Origin: Desulfobulbaceae bacterium
GTDB taxonomy: Bacteria; Desulfobacterota; Desulfobulbia; Desulfobulbales; Desulfobulbaceae
Length of the DNA: 8,811 nt
Direction of reading: 5' to 3'
NCBI GenBank assembly: GCA_030633145.1
Contig: DAOVTM010000156.1
Coordinates: 1-8,811, forward strand
Shown here: positions 1-5,364 of the stretch, one piece after another
Numbering within the stretch: position 1 is the stretch's first letter
Layout: each line of letters begins with the position of its first letter
Program-made: the position numbers and the translations under genes
The notes under the pieces: model-generated
Told to the model about the DNA's origin: nothing
The model's input: only the letters and a program-made list of their open reading frames with translations
Databases searched by the model: none

Positions 1-139
1 AAGCCGGCTGCAAGGCTTGAAAAAGTAGTTGTCTTAATCCCCTCTAATCGGGGCAATTGTTCACTCAAGGACATTTTTTCCTACGGCTCATGAGGCCTGG
101 AAAGTCTTAATCCCCTCTAATCGGGGCAATTGTTCACTC
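1..139 (-). CRISPR. Leader-proximal end of a CRISPR array, 36-bp repeats
   Basis: Two identical 36-bp repeats lie at 31-66 and 104-139. They read GTCTTAATCCCC at the start and GCAATTGTTCACTC at the end on the plus strand. They flank one complete 37-bp spacer (67-103). Positions 1-30 are part of a second spacer, so the array continues beyond the left edge. The repeat has an inner CCCC/GGGG stem with a 7-nt loop, and outer AAT/ATT arms can extend it. On the minus strand the repeat ends in ATTAAGAC, which resembles the 8-nt 5' handle left on crRNAs of type I/III repeats. The AT-rich leader is on the right and all cas genes are on the minus strand. I therefore infer that the array is transcribed leftwards and that 104-139 is the leader-proximal repeat, next to the newest spacer. 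Confidence 0.95.
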
Positions 140-182
140 CCTACCCTTTAAAAATACAATAAAAACAAAAAATTGCAAGTGC

Positions 183-412
183 AAATTCGCAGACCTCCTC
201 ACAGTAGAACTCAAACAGATAAACAGCACATTTCTCACCCAGCATAAAGAGTATAACATATTGATATAAAAGAAAAATAAACATTCGCAGATCTACCGAA
301 AAAACAAAGAGTATAAAATTTCATATATTTTAAATACTTTCAAGTGGTTAAAGATGGCTAGCAACTTTTAAGTGCATCAAAACAGCAAAAACGGCTGAGG
401 TCTGCGAAATTT
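183..412. repeat. Leader motif TTCGCAGAYCT, two direct copies and one inverted
   Basis: On the plus strand AAATTCGCAGACCTC is at 183-197 and ATTCGCAGATCT at 283-294. The reverse complement of 397-412 reads AAATTTCGCAGACCTC, which matches the first copy apart from one extra T. The outer copies thus form an inverted repeat bracketing most of the leader, and the middle copy is a direct repeat 98 bp from the first. Identity over 15-16 bases in a 290-bp AT-rich region is unlikely to be chance. A protein-binding site for integration or transcription is possible but unproven. Confidence 0.6.
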
Positions 413-424
413 CACCCATCAGCC
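382..424 (-). terminator. Candidate rho-independent terminator after cas2
   Basis: Reading the minus strand a few bases past the cas2 stop, GGCTGA (plus 419-424) pairs with TCAGCC (plus 393-398). An inner GGT/ACC stem follows after a 2-nt bulge. The hairpin is directly followed by GTTTTTGCTGTTTT. This would end the adaptation operon before the leader. The U-tract is short (five) and interrupted, so termination may be partial. The loop contains the inverted copy of the leader motif. Confidence 0.5.
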
Positions 425-431
425 CGGAAAG

Positions 432-710
432 TCAAACCACCCGGAAAGAATCAAGCTGCGGTTTCTGGCCCAGGCCAGTCCATTCTATCTCCTTTACACA
501 GGCACGGCAGAGCCGGAAATAGTGCACTGAATCAGTTCCATGATCAATTAAAGCCTCCATCTTCTCCTCGATATCAAGGAGTTTTTTTTCTGTCAAATCC
601 GGACATTGAAAAACCGATTTTTGCACCCTTGTCCCATAGCCTTTTAACTCTTTGACGACTCTGTACCTGATGCGATTATCGCTGATATCATAGCAAATTA
701 TATAGTACAT
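432..710 (-). CDS. cas2: CRISPR-associated endonuclease Cas2
   Basis: A 92-aa protein of normal Cas2 length. It starts MYYIICYDISDNRIRYRV and continues through the conserved GYGTRVQKSVFQC segment, the ferredoxin-like Cas2 fold with the first strand ending at Asp8. Cas2 is a dimeric scaffold that bridges two Cas1 dimers in the spacer-integration complex; any nuclease activity is dispensable for integration in systems tested so far. The ATG at 708-710 lies 15 nt after the cas1 stop with only a weak AAGAG ribosome site, so it is probably translated from the cas1 message. It is the last gene before the leader. The identification is firm from sequence motifs and context. Confidence 0.96.
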   Translation of the reverse strand: MYYIICYDISDNRIRYRVVKELKGYGTRVQKSVFQCPDLTEKKLLDIEEKMEALIDHGTDSVHYFRLCRACVKEIEWTGLGQKPQLDSFRVV

Positions 711-725
711 TGTATAATCTCTTGA

Positions 726-1745
726 TCAACGGGGCAAGGGAAAAGGTTGATATCCTGCGGCATCATCCTGCAAACTCTCCGCCAACCGTCTGCATTGACT
801 GTGCATGATCCAGCGCAGGGCCGTTCTCTGTCCGGTAAAGGGATATAGTATGGCCTTATCCAACTGCTTGTACCAGGCACTTATCAGGGCGCGGCAGACC
901 CGGGGTTTCATCCGCACCGGCAGTTCACCACATTTTTCTGCTGACGAATCATAGATAAAATCATCGGGTGTAATCATCCTGCGATTTATGAGCATCAAGA
1001 CCAGCCGTTCACCCCAGACACGCCATTCTTCGACCAGGTCACAGGCCAGTGACGGCCTTCCATGGGCGATTTCATGCAAGGCACCAAGATAGGGATCAAG
1101 GCCTGCCCGTTTGATTCCATTAAGTATCTCATTGGTAAACAGGGTGTAAACAAAAGACAACAGGGCATTCACCGGGTCTTTGGGCGGTCTGCGATTACGA
1201 CCGGAAAAGGTAAAATCATCTTCACGCAGCAATAGAGCAAACACACTGTAAAACAGCCTGGCACCATACCCTTCAATCCCCCGTATCTGATCGGCATCTT
1301 TTGCGCCACTGAGTTTTGTTTGCAAAGATCGTATCTGAATCCCTGTGATTCCAAGCTGTTCAACATGATACTGTCGGCTTCTGCGGATAAGGAGACGGGA
1401 CTGATTCTCCAGTTTCCCCTTCACTATCCGCCGGGCAAGATCAAGTTTAAAATCCGTATCAGCGAGACGTAAATACTGCTGCTGCCTAAGTGCCACATGG
1501 CCAGGTTCATCAAGCAACAGTCTTGCCCGGAATCGTCCAGTCCTGGTCAGGAATACAGTGTCAATATTGTTTTTGATCAAAAAATCCAGCACTGGACCTG
1601 AAAGTGATGGCGAGCCTGCCAGGGTCAGTTGTTTCAGGCCAGAGGCAGGAACAGTGTCAAGTACAGTTTTGCCCCGCATAATTTTCAAACTGTTGCCATC
1701 TTTTCTGATGTAGCAGCCTGGCTCAATAATAAAGAGTGAATCCAT
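726..1745 (-). CDS. cas1: CRISPR-associated integrase Cas1
   Basis: A 339-aa Cas1 in the family's usual size range. The N-terminal beta domain (about 1-85) is followed by the all-helical catalytic domain. Expected metal ligands are Glu158 in RGIEGYGARLFYSVF, His224 in GALHEIAHGRPSLACDLVEEW, and Asp236 or Glu239 in DLVEEW; their spacing fits known Cas1 proteins. Cas1 integrates captured prespacers at the leader-repeat junction. I chose the ATG at 1743-1745 because an AGGAGG site (plus 1753-1758) sits 7 nt upstream. The frame stays open a further 23 codons to 1814, but this would overlap the primase gene and lacks Cas1-like sequence. The protein is a stand-alone Cas1: no reverse-transcriptase or Cas6 fusion is present. 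It lies 26 nt after the primase stop and 15 nt before cas2. Confidence 0.97.
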   Translation of the reverse strand: MDSLFIIEPGCYIRKDGNSLKIMRGKTVLDTVPASGLKQLTLAGSPSLSGPVLDFLIKNNIDTVFLTRTGRFRARLLLDEPGHVALRQQQYLRLADTDFKLDLARRIVKGKLENQSRLLIRRSRQYHVEQLGITGIQIRSLQTKLSGAKDADQIRGIEGYGARLFYSVFALLLREDDFTFSGRNRRPPKDPVNALLSFVYTLFTNEILNGIKRAGLDPYLGALHEIAHGRPSLACDLVEEWRVWGERLVLMLINRRMITPDDFIYDSSAEKCGELPVRMKPRVCRALISAWYKQLDKAILYPFTGQRTALRWIMHSQCRRLAESLQDDAAGYQPFPLPR

Positions 1746-1756
1746 TTCCTTTCCTC

Positions 1757-1769
1757 CTGTCTTCGACAG
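1757..1769 (-). other. Small hairpin directly 5' of the cas1 ribosome site
   Basis: In the 26-nt gap between the primase-polymerase stop and cas1, the minus strand reads CTGTC-GAA-GACAG, a perfect 5-bp stem with a 3-nt loop. Its 3' arm touches the AGGAGG Shine-Dalgarno sequence. It could tune cas1 translation relative to the upstream genes, or be a chance palindrome. No U-tract follows, so it is not a terminator. Confidence 0.3.
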
Positions 1770-1771
1770 CC

Positions 1772-3403
1772 TTAAAAATATCGTTCTACCTGGACAATGG
1801 CAGTTTTCAGACACATAATCGCATCCTGTAAATTTTCAACCTTTTCACTCTTGGGTTGTATCTCATCAGAAAATCCTTCAACATGACGCAGGGGATGCGG
1901 ATACCCCTTGCCCGCAAAATCACAGGGCAGGTCACTGCCCTGTTCCAGCAGGCTGTGAATTCTCTTGCAGCCCAGCACAGTACCGCGAACCCGTGAGATC
2001 TTATAGTCAAGCAAGGGCCTGCTGTATTCAGGCAGATGAGCGAAAAGATGATGGAGCAATAATCTTGCCCTGGGCAGGTGTCCCAGCGTACCCAGAATTA
2101 TTTTTTCTTCTCGAATGGACAACTCCTTTGCTGATTGCAGGGTCGCCATAATCTGGCCCAGCATACTACATCGCTGTTCAAGGGTTACAAGTTCAGGATA
2201 TTTTGCGGCTCTGGCTGCATGACGGGGATGAATCAAGAGTTGACCACTGGTCTTGCCAAGATCCGTTGCCAGCCGCAGCATGGTTTGCGCTTCTGTGGCC
2301 TCTATCTGTGCCAGATAGTCAAACTGACAGGATTGACTTCTATCCTTTGCCATTATGAGCGTTGATGGCTTGCCGGAACTGCGGTGAATTCCAAGGGGCA
2401 GTTTAACCAAGTTGCCAAAACCTTTGCCGGTGAGGTGATCTTGTTTAGGAAAGATCTCCAGGGTGAAACAGGAAACATCCTCTTCAATCTTCCCTGTCAG
2501 CTGAATAAGCACCCGGCGCATGACCGCAGCCGGTACCGGTTCCCGCACCGGAAACCAGAGATGATATCCCTTACCACCGCTTACCTCGGCAATACAACAC
2601 AGCCCGGCATCCTCGGCCAGAGTGGATAGTCGTTTCAGGAGGTACAGGGTTTCCCGCCTGATGGATGCCCGCTCTTTTGCAGCCTGTTTCCTGTCCCGCA
2701 GGCGACTGATCAGGTCAATATCAATCACCCCGGTATGCACTTGGCTGTCCTGATCCAGCAGGTAAATTCCATAGGTTCGGTGACCGGCAAGATGTTCCCT
2801 GATATCCCCGGCCTGCATGGGCCGGCGCATCGGGACATAGCCCTGCTTGTTCTCCTGCCGGTTGACCCACTGCCGGGCAAAGGCATCTTCCCGGCCCTGA
2901 AACAGACGCATAAACAGGGCCACCTGTTCCTCCTCACGGCGCAGCTCCTGGAACGGCCCGGTGACGGTTTCTTCCCGCTCCACGCCCTGAATGTTGTCGG
3001 CAGGTAGTAAAGCACGGGGCAGGTTTTTCATTGTCACGGCAGGCAAACACGCTGCGGCCATGGCTCTGACCCGAATCAATTCCTCCTGTCTGCCCATCAG
3101 GTTGAGGATTTCAAGATGCTGCTGCCACCCCTCTTCGCAATCTGGGAAGCGGCTGTTCAGAGCCGTGTATATCGTCAGGCTCTCTTTAATTAAACCATGC
3201 TGCTGCGCAATATTGGCAACAAACAGCATGGCTCGGTCATCAATCCTGCTCAGCCACTGTGGTTCCTTCAACGCCTTGCGGACAAAGGTATTGCCGTCCT
3301 CGTTTAAAGGTGCCTTATCCAGTCGATTGAGCAGTAGTTGATAATCACTGGAAGGAGCTTTTTCCGGTTGTGGTGTTATTCTGGTATTCGCATTTATGCT
3401 CAT
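1772..3403 (-). CDS. CRISPR-associated primase-polymerase (CAPP), AEP/TOTE-type primase domain
   Basis: A 543-aa protein. Residues 50-120 look helical and TPR-like. The catalytic core of the archaeo-eukaryotic primase superfamily follows. Motif I is GVIDIDL with Asp228 and Asp230. Motif II is SGGKGYHLWF with Ser275 and His281. Then come EIFPKQ (Glu316) and NLVKLPLGIHRSSG (334-344), typical of the TOTE-like primase group. The C-terminal region has Cys412, Cys479 and Cys494 with CKRIHSLL and YPHPLRHV, reminiscent of a PriL-like cluster-binding domain; Cys531 could be a fourth ligand. CAPPs found beside cas1-cas2 of type III-A/B systems are known to prime and extend DNA and to bind Cas1-Cas2, with a proposed role in spacer acquisition. 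The ATG at 3401-3403 starts 1 nt after the TPR gene's stop, suggesting translational coupling. The frame is open 90 codons further upstream, but that part overlaps the TPR gene and is not primase-like. Confidence 0.88.
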   Translation of the reverse strand: MSINANTRITPQPEKAPSSDYQLLLNRLDKAPLNEDGNTFVRKALKEPQWLSRIDDRAMLFVANIAQQHGLIKESLTIYTALNSRFPDCEEGWQQHLEILNLMGRQEELIRVRAMAAACLPAVTMKNLPRALLPADNIQGVEREETVTGPFQELRREEEQVALFMRLFQGREDAFARQWVNRQENKQGYVPMRRPMQAGDIREHLAGHRTYGIYLLDQDSQVHTGVIDIDLISRLRDRKQAAKERASIRRETLYLLKRLSTLAEDAGLCCIAEVSGGKGYHLWFPVREPVPAAVMRRVLIQLTGKIEEDVSCFTLEIFPKQDHLTGKGFGNLVKLPLGIHRSSGKPSTLIMAKDRSQSCQFDYLAQIEATEAQTMLRLATDLGKTSGQLLIHPRHAARAAKYPELVTLEQRCSMLGQIMATLQSAKELSIREEKIILGTLGHLPRARLLLHHLFAHLPEYSRPLLDYKISRVRGTVLGCKRIHSLLEQGSDLPCDFAGKGYPHPLRHVEGFSDEIQPKSEKVENLQDAIMCLKTAIVQVERYF

Positions 3404-3404
3404 T

Positions 3405-4853
3405 CTATTGTACCAGGGCCAGTCTTTTGTTCCCGGCTCCCTGTTCCTGCTTGCCCTTACCCTGGCGAACCAGCCCGGCAAGTCGTTTGAAATTAGGAAA
3501 GCGGAAGTTTCGCTGTTCAAGCTCTTCAATAATCTGCAGGGATTCCCCGAAACGTTCCAGCCGATACAGGGAAGCAGCCTGCCAGAACAGAGCCTCATGG
3601 GAGGGATTGCCAAAACTGGTTCGACAAAATTCAGCAGCCTCTCTGCTGTGTTTGACCCCCATAACACAGTCACCGGTTACCAGTGCGATTCGAGCCATCC
3701 TGATCAATGCCTTATGGCGGCTGCGGCGATCCCGTTCAGCTGAGGCGGCAAGAACCCGTAACGCTTTTTCATGCTGTCCCTGTGCCACCAGCACATCCGC
3801 CTCTGTCCAACTGACATACGGCCTTCTCCTGCCTTTGGGAACCTGCTGGATATAGCGGGCTGCCCGTTCAGGCTCTTGCAGCACCAGGGCGCAACGGGCG
3901 GCAAGTTCAAAGACAAAATCCGTTGCCTGCTGTTTATCGGCCCGATGGGCGGCAAGCTCCAGATGTTCGAGGGCTTGTTTTGACTCTCCCAGGGCGTGCA
4001 GCACCTTACCCATGGCAAAATGCTTGAAAACCGGGGCCATATAATTTTTGTCCTGATCCAGTCTGATGACCTTTTCAAGCAGTTCATGACTCCTGGCTGG
4101 CATATCATTTTTCAGCAGACAGGATGCCAGATGGTACATTGCCTTGATGTATTTTGGATACTGCTGATGCTGCTTCTTTCTGGTTTCCTCGTCTTTCTGT
4201 TCCCAGTTGGCAATGGCACGTTCAAATAAAGGAATTGCCTGATATGGCTTATTTTCAATTTCCTTGAACAGTACTGCGTGACGATAGGAGAAGGTGACAG
4301 AATCGGGACAGATCCTGCATGATTCCTGGAAATGGGTATGACCAAGGAGGAGAAGACGTTTCTTTTCCTTCCAGGGCAGGGGGTGGCGGGAACCACGGGC
4401 AGTGAACAGGGCATCAAGGGCAGTATAGGCCAGGGTGTAATGGGCCATGCCATTGTTGGTATCCGTTCGTACCACCGGCTCAAGGCAGGCAACCGCCTCG
4501 GCGTGACGACCGGCCCGGCACAGGACAAAACCGATCTTGAGCTGGATCTCGTTTTCCATACTGCTGTCAACCAGCTCCGGCAGTTTTTCCGCCACAGGAT
4601 GAAACAAGGCAAGAATGTCATCCCAGCGGTTTGCGGTCTGCAGCTCACGGATTTCTGCGAGAACCCGGTCAACATCACGCTGAATCTGGTTTGCTGACCA
4701 GGGATTTGCCGCCAGTTCGGTGAGGAAATCAGCAGCAGGGAGGGGTGTTGATTTTTTTGCGGTTTTTGCTGGTGAATCCTGGGTAAGTTTGACATGCCCG
4801 ACAACACGGGCGTGGTCTTCATCCAAGGCAATGGGAAGGGGATTGGCATTCAT
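3405..4853 (-). CDS. TPR-repeat protein of the CRISPR adaptation operon
   Basis: A 482-aa soluble protein with no signal peptide or membrane segment. After a low-complexity N-terminus (about 1-55), most of the chain is helix pairs of TPR type. Examples are residues 186-217, 236-267 (AMYHLASCLL...SHELLEKVIRLD), 274-305 (GKVLHALGESKQALEHLELA), 346-375 (VSWTEADVLVAQGQHEKALR) and 417-449. I count roughly eight repeats. The tail is basic and Gln/Gly/Lys-rich. No catalytic motif is visible. TPR arrays usually bind proteins, so a scaffold for the primase or Cas1-Cas2 is plausible, but this is inference from operon position. The ATG at 4851-4853 has GGAGG 4 nt upstream and is chosen over an 86-codon open extension into the intergenic region. 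It is the first gene of the adaptation operon and ends 1 nt before the primase start. Confidence 0.85.
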   Translation of the reverse strand: MNANPLPIALDEDHARVVGHVKLTQDSPAKTAKKSTPLPAADFLTELAANPWSANQIQRDVDRVLAEIRELQTANRWDDILALFHPVAEKLPELVDSSMENEIQLKIGFVLCRAGRHAEAVACLEPVVRTDTNNGMAHYTLAYTALDALFTARGSRHPLPWKEKKRLLLLGHTHFQESCRICPDSVTFSYRHAVLFKEIENKPYQAIPLFERAIANWEQKDEETRKKQHQQYPKYIKAMYHLASCLLKNDMPARSHELLEKVIRLDQDKNYMAPVFKHFAMGKVLHALGESKQALEHLELAAHRADKQQATDFVFELAARCALVLQEPERAARYIQQVPKGRRRPYVSWTEADVLVAQGQHEKALRVLAASAERDRRSRHKALIRMARIALVTGDCVMGVKHSREAAEFCRTSFGNPSHEALFWQAASLYRLERFGESLQIIEELEQRNFRFPNFKRLAGLVRQGKGKQEQGAGNKRLALVQ

Positions 4854-4862
4854 AATTCCTCC

Positions 4863-4968
4863 GTAACAAAAAGTTATTTGTGGCACTGTTTTTGTGCTTA
4901 CACTTTCTCTTACGGTCAGGAGTATGAATTTTTTATTTTTATTTTTCTCTGTTGTTACTTTTGTAACA
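4863..4968. promoter_or_regulatory. TGTTAC/GTAACA palindromes upstream of the TPR gene
   Basis: A perfect 16-bp palindrome TGTTAC-TTTT-GTAACA lies at 4953-4968. A related imperfect one, GTAAC-AAAAA-GTTAT, lies at 4863-4877, overlapping the upstream edge of the TPR Shine-Dalgarno site. They share GTTAC/GTAAC half-sites in opposite arrangement. Position and symmetry suit binding by a dimeric regulator or an RNA hairpin in the 5' leader of the adaptation operon. There is no direct evidence of function. Confidence 0.35.
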
Positions 4969-5036
4969 GTCTCAACGGCATCTTTCATATTGCACGAAAA
5001 GTATTCGGTGTCTGCAATAATATCGTATAAAAGATG

Positions 5037-5057
5037 GTAGGGTGCGCTGTGCGCACC
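5037..5057 (+). repeat. REP-like palindrome with GTAG head
   Basis: GTAG (5037-5040) is followed by GGTGCGC-TGT-GCGCACC (5041-5057), a perfect 7-bp stem with a 3-nt loop. REP sequences mobilised by RAYT (TnpA-REP, Y1) transposases typically have a GTAG or GGAG tetranucleotide 5' of a hairpin, and GTAGGGTGCG repeats are common in bacterial intergenic DNA. Only one copy is here and no RAYT gene is in the window. Confidence 0.6.
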
Positions 5058-5130
5058 TTTACAGGTAATCAGTAAACAAATCTTACCAAAGTGACACCAA
5101 TAAGGGTACAATACATCTATTTCTTGTTAG

Positions 5131-5149
5131 CAAGCTCCAGCTTGGGAAC
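5131..5149. repeat. Short palindrome CAAGCT-CC-AGCTTG with GGGAAC tail
   Basis: CAAGCT (5131-5136), CC and AGCTTG (5139-5144) form a perfect 6-bp stem followed by GGAAC. A second CTGGGAAC occurs at 5164-5171. It resembles one half of the widespread intergenic palindromes of the form GTTCCCA-n-TGGGAAC, with the left outer arm decayed. I treat it as a probable dispersed repeat remnant. Confidence 0.4.
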
Positions 5150-5221
5150 GCTACTTTGTTTGCCTGGGAACTATAAAATTTTATTTACCTATAGTAATTT
5201 ATCAAGGCCGGAGTTCTTATG

Positions 5222-5351
5222 AAGAAACAGGCATCCTTCATTTGCCAGTTGACACTTTTCGCACAATCTGGGAACCAGAAACTTTGCGGGAGTAATGTAT
5301 TGCCGAAAGTGTCAACTACTTTTCGCCTGAAATGAAGGATGCCAAGAAACA
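5222..5351. mobile_element. MITE-like element with 14-bp inverted repeats and 8-bp target duplication
   Basis: The element is 5230-5343 (114 bp). Its ends are perfect 14-bp inverted repeats, GGCATCCTTCATTT at 5230-5243 and its complement at 5330-5343. A second, inner inverted repeat follows: AGTTGACACTTTTCG (5247-5261) against the complement of 5304-5317, with one inserted T. It is flanked by a perfect direct repeat AAGAAACA at 5222-5229 and 5344-5351, as expected of an 8-bp target-site duplication. It has no transposase and is too short to be autonomous, so it would be moved in trans. An 8-bp duplication occurs in several IS families, and I do not assign one. It lies 14-21 bp past the stop of the 322-aa gene, and its folded RNA could also reduce read-through. 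Confidence 0.72.
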
Positions 5352-5361
5352 CCTTGTTTCT
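5345..5361 (-). terminator. Weak hairpin after the effector operon
   Basis: AGAAAC (5345-5350), ACCTT and GTTTCT (5356-5361) form a 6-bp stem a few bases past the stop codon of the 322-aa gene. It is AT-rich and has no clear U-tract on the minus strand, so it is a poor terminator by itself. The MITE-like element's target site is one arm of this palindrome. Confidence 0.25.
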
Positions 5362-5364
5362 CAT

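Larger units (their letters stand above)
140..431 (-). promoter_or_regulatory. CRISPR leader (non-coding, AT-rich)
   Basis: About 290 bp between the cas2 stop and the first repeat hold no supportable gene and are clearly more AT-rich than the cas genes. The stretch contains a direct repeat AAAGAGTATA (246-255 and 306-315, exactly 60 bp apart) and three copies of a TTCGCAGAYCT motif. Two of these copies are direct (185-196 and 283-294) and one is inverted (397-412). Such elements fit a leader that both drives array transcription and guides Cas1-Cas2 to the first repeat. A possible array promoter on the minus strand is TTGCAA (173-178) followed after 16 nt by TATTTT (151-156), but it is a weak match in AT-rich DNA. 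The orientation is inferred from the repeat handle and gene order. Confidence 0.75.
4854..5221. other. Intergenic region between adaptation and effector modules
   Basis: No supportable gene lies here, although a minus-strand frame is open through part of it. It must contain the promoter of the TPR-primase-cas1-cas2 operon unless that is read through from csm5. No strong sigma-70 promoter stands out. A weak minus-strand candidate is TTGCAG (rc of 5012-5017) followed after 17 nt by TGCAAT. The stretch also holds the palindromes listed separately. Confidence 0.5.

Noticed and set aside
1746..1814. A 23-codon N-terminal extension of Cas1.
   Set aside because: It runs into the primase gene, and an ideal AGGAGG at 7 nt supports the ATG at 1745.
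3404..3673. A 90-codon N-terminal extension of the primase-polymerase frame.
   Set aside because: It overlaps the end of the well-supported TPR gene, and the ATG at 3403, 1 nt after the TPR stop, is the natural coupled start.
3370..3855. Long plus-strand open frames across the TPR, primase and csm5 genes.
   Set aside because: They are antisense to genes with clear protein motifs, lack ribosome sites and have unlikely Cys/Ser/Leu-rich composition.
4881..4899. TGGCAC...TGC resembling a sigma-54 promoter.
   Set aside because: The GG-to-GC spacing is 12 nt rather than 10, and it points away from the operon.
4854..5111. An 86-codon N-terminal extension of the TPR gene.
   Set aside because: The GGAGG site just before the ATG at 4853 decides the start; the extension is low-complexity translation of AT-rich intergenic DNA without TPR character.
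5219..5335. A 38-codon plus-strand frame (MKKQASFICQ...) with GGAG 8 nt upstream.
   Set aside because: It lies almost entirely within the MITE-like inverted repeats, is on the opposite strand to all genes here, and its sequence is dictated by the repeat. No family resemblance is evident.
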